In this document: piece after piece, positions 25,317 through 33,116 of the stretch | Numbering within the stretch: the stretch's first letter is position 1 | How the letters are laid out: each line of letters starts with the position of its first letter | Source: Noviherbaspirillum_A sp047237965 | GTDB lineage: Bacteria; Pseudomonadota; Gammaproteobacteria; Burkholderiales; Burkholderiaceae_D | DNA length: 64,000 nucleotides | Assembly (NCBI RefSeq): GCF_047237965.1 | Contig: NZ_JBDFLX010000001.1 | Span: forward strand, 744,001 to 808,000 | Direction: 5' to 3' | Notes under the pieces: generated by a model | Database searches by the model: none | Seen by the model: the letters and a program-made list of their open reading frames with translations, nothing else | Told to the model about the DNA's origin: nothing | Made by a program: the position numbers and the translations under genes

Positions 25317-26081
25317 TCAACGTGGCTGTCCTTCCGGAATGAAGACATAGCCCAGACCCCAGACCGTCTGTATGTACAGGGGATTGGACGGGTCCGGCTC
25401 GATCAGCTTGCGCAGTCGGGAGATCTGCACGTCGAGGCTGCGGTCGAACACCTCGTATTCACGGCCGCGCGCCAGTTCCATCAGCTTCTCGCGCGACAGC
25501 GGCTGCCGGGCATGCCGCGCAAAGACCTTGAGCACGGAAAATTCGCCAGTGGTAAGCGAGATGTTCTGGCCGTTCTTCTTCAGCGTGCGGGTGCCGAGGT
25601 CGAGCACGAAGTCGCCGAAGGTAAACGTCTGCGGGGTTTCCGACGGCGCGCCGGGCGCCTCTTCCGGACCGCGCCGGCGCAGCACTGCGCTGATGCGCGC
25701 CACCAGTTCGCGGGGATTGAAGGGCTTGGGCAGGTAGTCGTCCGCGCCCATTTCCAGGCCCACGATCCGGTCGACATCCTCGCCCTTGGCGGTCAGCATG
25801 ATGATGGGTGTCTGGTCGCCCGCACCGCGCAGCCGGCGGCAGATGGACAGGCCATCCTCGCCGGGTAGCATCAGGTCGAGCACCAGCAGGTCATAGCGCT
25901 CGCGCAGCCAGAGCTTGTTCATCGCCTGCGCATTTTCCGCCGTCACGACATTGAAGCCTTGCTCGGCCAAATAGCGTCGCAACAGGTCGCGCAGACGGAT
26001 GTCATCGTCCACGACCAGAATCTTGGCTTGGTGGGTATTGGTATGGCTGGTCTGCATGCCAGAAAGGTTTGTCGTATTCAT
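25317..26081 (-). CDS. ompR: OmpR-type response regulator
   Basis: DNA-binding response regulator of 254 residues, partner of the adjacent kinase. The receiver domain has the acidic VVDDD near the N-terminus, the phosphoacceptor D69 in VLDLMLPGEDG, the conserved threonine in IIMLTA and lysine in LPKPF. The C-terminal winged helix contains SRLRKLIEPDPSNPLYIQTVWGLGYVF, matching OmpR closely. A second ATG at codon 9 is possible. It precedes the kinase in the operon. By family it would regulate porin and envelope genes. Confidence 0.9.
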   Translation of the reverse strand: MNTTNLSGMQTSHTNTHQAKILVVDDDIRLRDLLRRYLAEQGFNVVTAENAQAMNKLWLRERYDLLVLDLMLPGEDGLSICRRLRGAGDQTPIIMLTAKGEDVDRIVGLEMGADDYLPKPFNPRELVARISAVLRRRGPEEAPGAPSETPQTFTFGDFVLDLGTRTLKKNGQNISLTTGEFSVLKVFARHARQPLSREKLMELARGREYEVFDRSLDVQISRLRKLIEPDPSNPLYIQTVWGLGYVFIPEGQPR

Positions 26082-26244
26082 TTTGCTATGGTAACGTCAG
26101 GCGCGCGGCCGGTTAAGGATGTTTTCTGCGGGCATTACAAAGTGTTACACACTTTACCGGATCCAAGTTCGGACATTGAGCAAACCGACATACACTTTTG
26201 ACCTGTGACGATAAGCGTCGGCGCCTGACATCCCGAAAGAATCC

Positions 26245-26529
26245 ATGATGAGAAAAACGCTGGAAAAAGTTTGCCTGTCCTTACTCCTGATTACAGGCGC
26301 GGTGACCGGGCTGACTCAGCAACGGGACCAGGACCCGCGTCATGCCAGGGACGAAAGAAGCCAGCCTGCCGAACCCCGTGCCCAGCGTCCCGATGGGGAT
26401 CGCAGCGGCCGCGACGGCCGCAACCAATCAGAGCAGCCGCGCCAGGGACGGCTTTCGCCGGAGGAGCGTCAAGCCTTGCGGCGTCAGATCGATGAAGCAG
26501 GGCATGACATTTACCGTTCCCGTCGTTGA
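26245..26529 (+). CDS. Small exported Arg/Asp-rich protein
   Basis: A 94-residue protein with a probable signal peptide (MMRKTLEKVCLSLLLITGAVTGLTQ) followed by a highly charged, low-complexity region rich in Arg, Asp, Gln and Pro. It ends in RLSPEERQALRRQIDEAGHD, which looks helical and amphipathic. A similar C-terminal helix occurs in small periplasmic proteins of related bacteria, but I do not recognise a named family. The gene is divergent from ompR and convergent with the Cys-rich protein gene, so it is probably transcribed alone. Confidence 0.6.
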   Translation: MMRKTLEKVCLSLLLITGAVTGLTQQRDQDPRHARDERSQPAEPRAQRPDGDRSGRDGRNQSEQPRQGRLSPEERQALRRQIDEAGHDIYRSRR

Positions 26530-26541
26530 CCGACACGATAC

Positions 26542-26889
26542 TCAGTTTTTCCAGGGGCGCGACGCTTCCCATTCCTTCCACGCGCTGGCTGCAGCCAGGC
26601 ATTCGGGCAAATCGTAAAACTTCCCTTTGATGGCTGCCCCGCGGGGGCCCTGGAAGGTGTCGCCATACGTACTCATCTCGAGCCTGCAATCCTGTTCGGG
26701 ATTGGCCAGATAGCGCTTTTCGGCCATGCATCGCCGCGCCATTTCCTCCCGGATCGGCGCCAAGCGCTTCGCCCGTGCGTCTTCGCATTTTTGATCGAGC
26801 GCACGCAGACGCGCTTCGTCATCCTCGGCGCCTGCCCGGCTGGCGAGGAGGGACAGGATAAGCAGGCAGAGAAGCGGCAACTTGCTCAT
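26542..26889 (-). CDS. Exported four-cysteine protein
   Basis: A 115-residue protein with a clear signal peptide (MSKLPLLCLLILSLLASRAGA). The mature part is helical and charged and contains four cysteines (C35, C54, C68, C97), enough for two disulfides in the periplasm. No named family is recognised. Its ATG overlaps the stop of the GGDEF-EAL gene by four bases, giving coupled translation and placing it third in an operon with the cupredoxin-like protein. Longer frames upstream of 26889 lie inside the GGDEF-EAL gene and are rejected. Confidence 0.68.
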   Translation of the reverse strand: MSKLPLLCLLILSLLASRAGAEDDEARLRALDQKCEDARAKRLAPIREEMARRCMAEKRYLANPEQDCRLEMSTYGDTFQGPRGAAIKGKFYDLPECLAAASAWKEWEASRPWKN

Positions 26890-29300
26890 GCATCTTGCTC
26901 CAGTTGAGTTTCCACAGGCTGCGCATTGGAAGCCAATGCGCATGCGCCGGTTCTGCTTCCCACGGCGCGCTCGGATGTCCAGCGCCTTGACCAGGTACTG
27001 AACTCGTCGGCAGGAATCGGCCGGCTCATATAGTAACCCTGGCCGCTGTCGCAGCCCATCTCCGATAGTAGATTCCACACCTGCCTAGTTTCGATACCCT
27101 CGGCAACCACCCGCAGGCCCATGTTGTGCCCAAGGTCGACGGTGGATCGGACGATCTTGGCGTCATTGGCGTCATGCTCCATATTCTTCACGAAAGACTT
27201 GTCGATCTTCAGTTCATGCACCGGCAGTTGCTTGAGGTAGGCGAGCGAGGAATAGCCGGTGCCGAAATCATCGATCGACAGCTGAACGCCCAGCCCATGC
27301 AAGCTGTTGAGGGTATTCAGCGCGCGCAGGGGGTCGTCCATGATCGCGCTCTCGGTGATCTCCAGGCAGAAGGAGGATGCCGCGACATGGTGCCTGCGCA
27401 GTATCGCGGTGAATTTTTCGGCCAGATCCTGATCCATCAGGTCGCGTGCCGAGATATTGACGGAAATACGCGGATGCATGTCTTCCTTAGCCAGTCGCGC
27501 GCAGAGTGCCGCAGCCTGGTCCAGAATCCATAACGTCAGCACGCGGATGAAGCCTGTCTGCTCGGAAAAAGGAATGAACTGGTCTGGAAACACCATTCCT
27601 CGTTCGGGGTGAACCCACCGCACCAGGGCTTCCAGGCCATGTACTTCGCCCATGCCCAGTGACAGCTTGGGTTGCACGTAAAGCCGGAGTTCGTTGTGGT
27701 CGACCGCATGGCGAAGCTCGCTGAGCAGCGACAGGCTTTGCTGGCTGCTTTCATCGTAGGCCGGGTCGTACACCACTGCCTGGTTTCCGCTGCGCTTGGC
27801 CACGTGCATCGCCACTTCGACATGGCTCAGCAGGGATTCGGCATCCCGGCCGTGCTCGGGGTAGGCGGCTATGCCTATGCCCGCACCGAGGTCAACCGCC
27901 TGGTCGTCCAGCGATATGGGTTTTTCCAGCGACTTGAGCACGCGGGTTGCCACTGCCTTGGCATCGTCCAGCGTTGCGTCGACCAGCATGAGGGCAAATT
28001 CGTCTCCGCCAAGCCGCGCGATGTTGGCGCTGTCCACGCCGGCATGCTCGACCAGCCTGTTGCCGACCTTGCGCAGCAGCGCGTCGCCAAAACCGTGACC
28101 CAGCACGTCATTGACGTTCTTGAAGCGATCCAGGTCCATCATCAGAATATGGCAACTCTTTGCCGTTCCCAGCGCGTGGGCAAGCCTCCGGGTAAATTGC
28201 GCCCGGTTAGGCAGGTCGGTCAATGCATCCCAGTAAGCCAGCTTGTGGATCTCCATTTCGCGTTTGCTGATGCCATTACGCATCGAGACAAAGGCATTCG
28301 ACAGTTCCAGTATTTCCTCGCCGCCACCGGATGGAATGGGGCCGTCATAGTCGCCGGCGCCCAGCCGTCGCGCGGTGCTGGTCAGCTCGCGCAGGGGGCC
28401 GGTAATGCGCCGCGCGGTCAGCAGGCTGAAGACGGCGGCGATAACGATCACGCCCGCAGTCAATACCAGCAGCATCATTTGCAGTGCATCGTAAGGCGCG
28501 ATGGCAGCCGCGACCGAGCGCTGCAGCACGGCAACCGCTGTTTGCCTTTCCGTACTTGCCAGGTCAATGACAGAGCCCCTGTAAGCGCCGTCATTCCCGG
28601 CGATATCCAGGCTGGCCTCGCGCGAACTGCCGCGGGACTGCATGGCGCGCAATAGATTGACGGTGTCACTGGAGGCGAGGGTGGTGGCGCTGATCCGCCA
28701 GTTGCCTTGAGCCGGGCGGCTAAGAAAACTCACTTCCAGTGATGACAGGTCGCGCATGTCATTGGCCAGCCGCTGGTCAATCGGAAATGCCATCGCAACC
28801 CATCCGACGACAACGGGCGCCTTGACCGGAACGACAACGATCTGGAACGGCGCGTCGTCAACAATGCCGGTGCCGACTGCACTTCCTTCGCGCGCGGCAA
28901 TGTCCACCAGTTCCAGGATCAGCCGCTGCACATCCACGGAAACCGATTGCGCAGGCCCGGTGCGCATTGCACGCTCGACATCAACCATCACGGTCACCGA
29001 TGCGCCGATGCGCTCACCATGATTGGTTAGAACCGACGCGATCGTCTCTTCGTCGCGGCTGGCAATGGCGGAAAGGAATCCATAATCCTTTGCCAGCAGC
29101 TGCGCTCCCTGGGTGAGCATCTCGGCATTTTGCCGAAGCAGCCTGTGGAACACGCGTTCTCCGACAGCCACCTCTTCTGCGACAAGGGCACGTCCATTGC
29201 GCTCGATCGCACTATTGATGATGAAATAGGTGGCGAGCTGGACGCCGAGCACCAGAACGAGGAGCAAGGCGACGATGCGTCTTTCAAGGCTTTTAAACAT
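26886..29300 (-). CDS. Membrane GGDEF-EAL cyclic-di-GMP protein
   Basis: An 804-residue inner-membrane protein. TM1 (about 8-28) and TM2 (about 273-295) bracket a periplasmic sensor region of about 240 residues, followed by HAMP (about 296-348), GGDEF and EAL domains. The GGDEF signature is intact (RLGGDEFALML) and the EAL domain keeps the expected phosphodiesterase residues (LEALVRW, SVNISARDL, EITESAIM, SIDDFGTGYSS, KIDKSFVK, VVAEGIET). It could make or degrade cyclic di-GMP; which activity dominates cannot be told. It starts 6 bp after the cupredoxin-like gene, suggesting that protein feeds its periplasmic sensor. Confidence 0.92.
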   Translation of the reverse strand: MFKSLERRIVALLLVLVLGVQLATYFIINSAIERNGRALVAEEVAVGERVFHRLLRQNAEMLTQGAQLLAKDYGFLSAIASRDEETIASVLTNHGERIGASVTVMVDVERAMRTGPAQSVSVDVQRLILELVDIAAREGSAVGTGIVDDAPFQIVVVPVKAPVVVGWVAMAFPIDQRLANDMRDLSSLEVSFLSRPAQGNWRISATTLASSDTVNLLRAMQSRGSSREASLDIAGNDGAYRGSVIDLASTERQTAVAVLQRSVAAAIAPYDALQMMLLVLTAGVIVIAAVFSLLTARRITGPLRELTSTARRLGAGDYDGPIPSGGGEEILELSNAFVSMRNGISKREMEIHKLAYWDALTDLPNRAQFTRRLAHALGTAKSCHILMMDLDRFKNVNDVLGHGFGDALLRKVGNRLVEHAGVDSANIARLGGDEFALMLVDATLDDAKAVATRVLKSLEKPISLDDQAVDLGAGIGIAAYPEHGRDAESLLSHVEVAMHVAKRSGNQAVVYDPAYDESSQQSLSLLSELRHAVDHNELRLYVQPKLSLGMGEVHGLEALVRWVHPERGMVFPDQFIPFSEQTGFIRVLTLWILDQAAALCARLAKEDMHPRISVNISARDLMDQDLAEKFTAILRRHHVAASSFCLEITESAIMDDPLRALNTLNSLHGLGVQLSIDDFGTGYSSLAYLKQLPVHELKIDKSFVKNMEHDANDAKIVRSTVDLGHNMGLRVVAEGIETRQVWNLLSEMGCDSGQGYYMSRPIPADEFSTWSRRWTSERAVGSRTGACALASNAQPVETQLEQDA

Positions 29301-29306
29301 CGTCGA

Positions 29307-29927
29307 TCAATGCGGCTTGCTATCGGTAGCGGGATTCAGCGCAATGCTGACAGCAACGTCCTGCTTGACGATCGAGATCTCCGATTCCGGCATCGTGGCG
29401 CCCAACAGCAGTTGGGGATGCCAGGCCTTAAGCCTATACTTGCCGGCTGGTAAATCGGTGATGCGTACTCTTCCCGTATCGTTCGTCTTGCCAAAATAGG
29501 GCGTATTGACTACTTGAATGTAGGCCACCATGCGATCGTGGATATTGCAGCCAATTACCACTGTGCCAGGTTTATCGAACAGCACGGGGCTGCCGGGTGT
29601 TCCAGAGTACAGTTTTAGTTCAAACGGTTTCGCTGGCGAAAAGGAATAAACATGGTGACGCACCGTGTCGTTGTTCGGAAAGGCAATCTCCGAGCCCGTT
29701 TGTATCACTGTCATTAAGGGCATGAATTTCCGGCTTTTCTGCTCAATTTCCGCTGGTCTTGGACGCGCCGGCAGAGTGCCTGTTAGGGACTCGAGGTAGA
29801 TGGCAGCGTCTGCCACTCCATTGCCATGCGCATCCTTGACATCGACTTCGAGCGATGCGGCAAATAGAGAGCCTGACAAGCTCAGGCTGCAGGCGGCTAG
29901 CGTAAAAGTAGTGGATTTCAGTTTCAT
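29307..29927 (-). CDS. Periplasmic cupredoxin-like protein (methylamine-utilisation type)
   Basis: A 206-residue exported protein. After a signal peptide (MKLKSTTFTLAACSLSLSGS, cut near residue 24) it shows a plastocyanin-like fold with type-1 copper ligand pattern: His in RHHVYSFS (H91/H92), then C127, H130 and M133 in GCNIHDRMVAY. This pattern supports copper binding and electron transfer or copper sensing. A C-terminal beta domain (RVRITDLPAGKYRLKAWHP) resembles a carboxypeptidase-regulatory repeat. The frame is open to 30059, but the signal peptide begins at 29927. First gene of a three-gene unit with the GGDEF-EAL protein. Confidence 0.82.
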   Translation of the reverse strand: MKLKSTTFTLAACSLSLSGSLFAASLEVDVKDAHGNGVADAAIYLESLTGTLPARPRPAEIEQKSRKFMPLMTVIQTGSEIAFPNNDTVRHHVYSFSPAKPFELKLYSGTPGSPVLFDKPGTVVIGCNIHDRMVAYIQVVNTPYFGKTNDTGRVRITDLPAGKYRLKAWHPQLLLGATMPESEISIVKQDVAVSIALNPATDSKPH

Positions 29928-30143
29928 CGTTGTGCTATCTGCTTCTCGTGTCACCGGGACGTGTCGCAACATTGTCCATTGGAAATATTTCTCAAATGTA
30001 CCATATGTTTTGTTGTAGAGAATGAAGCGTGCTGTGAAGCCGGATAGGCGACAAGACAACTTGTATGCGGGTGGCTACACCCTAGGCTTTAACTTCCTGA
30101 AACACACCTTTCCTTGCGCATATCCTTTCACGCCGCAGCTCAC

Positions 30144-30172
30144 TTCCAAAATGATGCAGCGGCTGATATACT
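30144..30172 (+). promoter_or_regulatory. Candidate promoter of tRNA-Arg
   Basis: TATACT (30167-30172) is 9 bp before the mature tRNA end, with a weak TTCCAA 17 bp upstream. Confidence 0.4.
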
Positions 30173-30181
30173 CAGTGGTTC

Positions 30182-30258
30182 GCGGCTGTAGCTCAGCTGG
30201 ATAGAGTACTTGGCTACGAACCAAGGGGTCGTGGGTTCGATTCCTGCCAGCCGCACCA
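30182..30258 (+). tRNA. tRNA-Arg (anticodon ACG)
   Basis: The 77 bases fold as a cloverleaf: acceptor GCGGCTG pairs with CAGCCGC, the D arm is GCTC...GAGT, the anticodon stem CTTGG/CCAAG holds loop CTACGAA with anticodon ACG (read as ICG, decoding CGU/CGC/CGA), and the T arm contains GTTCGATTC. CCA is encoded at 30256-30258. It stands alone and is followed by a terminator. The A+T-rich accessory region begins directly downstream. Confidence 0.97.
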
Positions 30259-30265
30259 AATAAAG

Positions 30266-30296
30266 AAGGGCCAGATCTTGGATCTGGCCCTTTTGG
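30266..30296 (+). terminator. Intrinsic terminator after tRNA-Arg
   Basis: A perfect 12-bp stem (30266-30277 with 30281-30292), a 3-base loop and a following TTTT end the tRNA transcript. Confidence 0.85.
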
Positions 30297-30397
30297 TTTT
30301 GGAAGCCGAAACTGTATCGAGCGCAAAGAATTGGTCGATAGACGATAGACAAGACGTGATTGCAGGTCTCCCTATCTTCTTCGAAGACATGCATTTT

Positions 30398-30625
30398 TCA
30401 CCGCACTGCGGTGGCCAGAATCGCACTCGTTGATGATTTTTGCGTATCCGGAATGCTTTGCTTCTGAACATGAAAGGCAGGTGCGCCTGGACGCGGCTGC
30501 GGATGTTCCCGGCTGATCAGAATGATCGCCGCCAACGTAAATATGACGATCAGAAAATCGATTTTTAACGCACGTATGCGTTTTGCCCGCCGGTAAGCAG
30601 TCAAGTCGTATTTATTTAAGCTCAT
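30398..30625 (-). CDS. Small single-pass membrane protein (hypothetical)
   Basis: A 75-residue ORF with GGGAAATTAT before the ATG. It has a basic N-terminus (YRRAKRIRALK), one hydrophobic helix (about 22-39, IDFLIVIFTLAAIILISR), and a polar Pro/Ser/Thr-rich tail, consistent with a type II-oriented inner-membrane protein. No family is recognised. It is not near other operons; the terminator of the tRNA lies downstream on the opposite strand. Coding status rests on topology and the ribosome site only. Confidence 0.42.
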   Translation of the reverse strand: MSLNKYDLTAYRRAKRIRALKIDFLIVIFTLAAIILISREHPQPRPGAPAFHVQKQSIPDTQKSSTSAILATAVR

Positions 30626-30722
30626 ATAATTTCCCGGATGGTGACGCCATTTTATTTTGGCTCAGCCAGCGAAGAAAATTACAACAACTTTTTGACCCAG
30701 GTGTTTCGAGGCAAAGCAAAAC

Positions 30723-30851
30723 CTAAGCAAACACAAGGAAGGCAACGGTAGCCCAGAACCCTCCAAGCCCTGCAATCAACAAAATAACCGGCGTGTTCAC
30801 TTCGCGCCGCGCGTGACCTTGGCTGAATTGCCAATAATTGCCTAGTTTCAT
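30723..30851 (-). CDS. 42-residue membrane miniprotein (hypothetical)
   Basis: This ORF is short but well formed. AAGG lies about seven bases before the ATG, and the product begins MKLGNYWQFSQGHARREVNT, a polar basic segment, then has a single hydrophobic helix (about 21-42, PVILLIAGLGGFWATVAFLV) and stops. Such small single-helix proteins often modulate larger membrane proteins. It is on the same strand as the 75-residue membrane ORF, about 100 bp upstream of it, so the two could be co-transcribed. No homology is claimed. Confidence 0.45.
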   Translation of the reverse strand: MKLGNYWQFSQGHARREVNTPVILLIAGLGGFWATVAFLVFA

Positions 30852-31012
30852 AGTGCCTTCGGGAGCCCGTGGTATGAGTCCGTCATTCTTTCTAGTTTAG
30901 AAGTAGGACTTTGAAACGAACCGTTTGGTTCACTCCGTCCTCGCTGATAAGCCGCAACGCCTCAGGCGTCCGGTTGGCTTACGATAAGGATCGCCACCAA
31001 TGGAGAAGTGCT

Positions 31013-31189
31013 ATGAAGGCAGGTAAACAATACCCTCAATTCCAGAAGCCCGATCCGGACTTCAGTCCGTCGATCCCGCCCACTCAAACGCCTGAGCAGC
31101 CGCCGGCCGTTCCCCCGGCCAGCAGTCCGCCTGGCAAAGAGGCGAATGAAGAGGAATTGCCTGTTCCGCCGATCTTTCCCACCGCATAA
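31013..31189 (+). CDS. 58-residue proline-rich protein (hypothetical)
   Basis: A small ORF with GGAG seven bases before the ATG. The product is dominated by proline, serine and glutamate (FQKPDPDFSPSIPPTQTPEQ, then PPAVPPASSPPGKEANEEE) and is probably disordered. No signal peptide or membrane helix is seen. The frame is open upstream to 30911, but the ribosome site favours 31013. Function is unknown; coding status is moderate because the composition could also be chance. Confidence 0.45.
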   Translation: MKAGKQYPQFQKPDPDFSPSIPPTQTPEQPPAVPPASSPPGKEANEEELPVPPIFPTA

Positions 31190-31236
31190 ATCCTTCCCCT
31201 TGAAGGAGTAAGGCGTGACAGCCACTTGGCGCTTGC

Positions 31237-31446
31237 ATGAAATGTTCACTTTGCTGGGCCATGGCGCATGGTTCTCAGGATAATAACGGGCATGCCGGCT
31301 TAAAAAGCCTTGGCAGGCCGCCGAAGTCCTGGTTCAGCCGTGGGAGGGGACGACCAGAATACTTCATGTGCCGTTTTTGCGGGGCAAAATGGGTTTTCGA
31401 GTCAGTCACTGCAGGGTTTGCCGAGAACCGTTGGCGAGCAGCGTAA
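31237..31446 (+). CDS. Possible small zinc-ribbon protein
   Basis: A 69-residue ORF whose product contains two CxxC pairs, CSLC near the start and CRFC at about residue 45 (FMCRFCGAKWVFES), the spacing expected of a treble-clef or zinc-ribbon fold. The middle is Gly/Arg/Lys-rich. There is no good ribosome site at the ATG; a short GTG-initiated leader ORF with AAGGAG (start 31215) overlaps it in another frame and might couple translation. Weak call made for the paired cysteines. Confidence 0.3.
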   Translation: MKCSLCWAMAHGSQDNNGHAGLKSLGRPPKSWFSRGRGRPEYFMCRFCGAKWVFESVTAGFAENRWRAA

Positions 31447-31602
31447 TGCTGGGAACCCGGTAAAGAATTCAGATTTGGACTGACAGCGCCATTCATTCTT
31501 TCCTACATCTTTACAGGGGTCTGTCCTATATCAGCCTGATAACCCAACCGATACCATACAGACATATTGCACATCGTTGCAAACCGTCGAATGGAGGTAG
31601 GT

Positions 31603-31938
31603 ATGCCGCTGCAAATGGCTTTCGGGATTACTGTGCGCGATGTACGCGCTGTCTTGGCAAAGTACGCCAGCAAAGTGGTTTGCGCGTCTGATGTAACGAA
31701 CGATGTGCTGGCTGCGAAATTGTTTCATTCCTTCTCAGAAGAGGAAATGGACGACATTGCCTTGGCCGCCATGGACGCATTTCTGGAGGATAAGCCGGAA
31801 GCTGACGGCGCACACCGCGCCATTCGACGGATACTGATCAAACGCGGCGTGTTGGACGTATCCCGACGCGTTTCCGAAAAGCAAGCAGTTTCTGTCGCCG
31901 CGCGCGAAAGCACACTATTTGCGACCGCCCACCACTAG
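31603..31938 (+). CDS. Hypothetical helical protein
   Basis: A 111-residue protein of unknown family. GGAGGT before the ATG is a strong ribosome site, and an ORF extending upstream to 31567 is less likely. The product is mostly helical, with an acidic segment (FHSFSEEEMDDIALAAMDAF), a central KPEADGAHRAIRR and a basic C-terminus. There is no signal peptide. It is followed by an intrinsic terminator, which supports it being an independent gene. The codon use is closer to the GC-rich core genes than to the A+T-rich regulators further right. Confidence 0.6.
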   Translation: MPLQMAFGITVRDVRAVLAKYASKVVCASDVTNDVLAAKLFHSFSEEEMDDIALAAMDAFLEDKPEADGAHRAIRRILIKRGVLDVSRRVSEKQAVSVAARESTLFATAHH

Positions 31939-31973
31939 TAGTTTTATCGCCTTAATCATACCAGCCGTTCCAG

Positions 31974-32003
31974 GCCGGCAGGGAGGACCCCTTGCCGGCT
32001 TTT
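31974..32003 (+). terminator. Intrinsic terminator
   Basis: GCCGGCA (31974-31980) pairs with TGCCGGC (31993-31999), with further GGG/CCC pairing inside, and is followed by TTTT. It terminates the preceding 111-residue gene. Confidence 0.7.
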
Positions 32004-32188
32004 GCATTGTTGGTTATGCCCAGGTTCAATCGTCCAATCAAAGCGTAGCGTTGGACGTCTCGCGTCCTTGCAGTGCGCTCAGGAAGCGATGATCTCCATC
32101 CCATTCATCATCCTGCATTTACAGTCAGATCCGCACTCCCGTCTCTCGACGACAGTTGCTGTATGTAAATCTTCCCCGCTGCGCTATC

Positions 32189-33082
32189 ATGGTGAGGATG
32201 AGCAATAACAACGCCTCCGCCGCTGTCGCAATGATCGTGGCGTCAACCTTTCTCTTTTCCTCCATGGATGCTGCCACCAAGTATCTTGGCAACTTCCTGT
32301 CCGTCGTCCTGGTGCTGTGGTGCAGGTATACAATCCAGGCCAGCATCATGGCGGTAGTGGTAGGAAAGATTCGTGGCATTTCGGGCTTCCGCACTTTGCA
32401 TCCTCGCTTCCAGCTTTTGCGTGGAGTGCTGCTGGCCTCGATTAGTGTTCTGGCATTTTTCAGTATGCGTCAAATGCCCTTGGCCGAATTCACCGCGATC
32501 ATTATGTTGTCTCCAGTCTTAATCACGGCATGTGCTGGCTGGTTGTTCAATGAGCGCATTGGAAAATTACGTTGGGCTCTCGTCACCAGCGGGTTTCTGG
32601 GCACGATCATTGTTATCCGGCCGGGAAGTGGACTGTTTGGTTGGGTCGTTATCATCCCGCTGCTGGCGATGGTTATCTCCAGCGGCTACAGCTTAATTAC
32701 CAGTAAGCTTGCCGTTCTCGAAAACCCATACACAACCCAGTTCTATAGTGGCGTTATCGGCAGTTTGCTGCTCTTTCCTTTCCTCATGCTTGAGCGAAAG
32801 GAATTGCTCAACTTTTTTACCCCGGCAAACGTTACGCATGGCAGCATGCTGCTCTTGATTGGCATATTGGGAACGGTAGGACACTTATTACTTATTATGG
32901 CGTTCAGCCGCGCCGGTACCTCCAGCTTGATGCCCTTTACGTATGCACAAATCGGCTTTGCCGCAATGATGAGCTGGCTATTTTTCGACCATGCGCCAGA
33001 CTTCTGGGCCTGGATCGGAATGCTGATGATTGCAATGAGCGGAGGAGCCACGGCCTGGTTAAACATAAGAAAAAAGCCATAA
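32189..33082 (+). CDS. DMT-superfamily (EamA) transporter
   Basis: Inner-membrane protein of about 297 residues with ten hydrophobic segments and two EamA halves; the conserved RYTIQ region near residue 45 and SSLMPFTYAQIGFAAM in the second half are typical of drug/metabolite exporters. The start is uncertain: ATG 32189 (MVRM), GTG 32192 and ATG 32198 are all in frame, with no clear ribosome site. Substrates of EamA proteins vary (amino acids, metabolites, nucleosides) and none can be assigned here. No adjacent regulator is evident; the PilZ gene is convergent. Confidence 0.88.
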   Translation: MVRMSNNNASAAVAMIVASTFLFSSMDAATKYLGNFLSVVLVLWCRYTIQASIMAVVVGKIRGISGFRTLHPRFQLLRGVLLASISVLAFFSMRQMPLAEFTAIIMLSPVLITACAGWLFNERIGKLRWALVTSGFLGTIIVIRPGSGLFGWVVIIPLLAMVISSGYSLITSKLAVLENPYTTQFYSGVIGSLLLFPFLMLERKELLNFFTPANVTHGSMLLLIGILGTVGHLLLIMAFSRAGTSSLMPFTYAQIGFAAMMSWLFFDHAPDFWAWIGMLMIAMSGGATAWLNIRKKP

Positions 33083-33116
33083 CTTCACAGCAGGGCAATA
33101 ATCCCCATTTCTCGGT

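Noticed and set aside
30182..31000. tRNA-Arg as the attachment site of a genomic island
   Set aside because: The A+T-rich region does begin after the tRNA, but I found no integrase gene and no second copy of the tRNA 3' end within the window.
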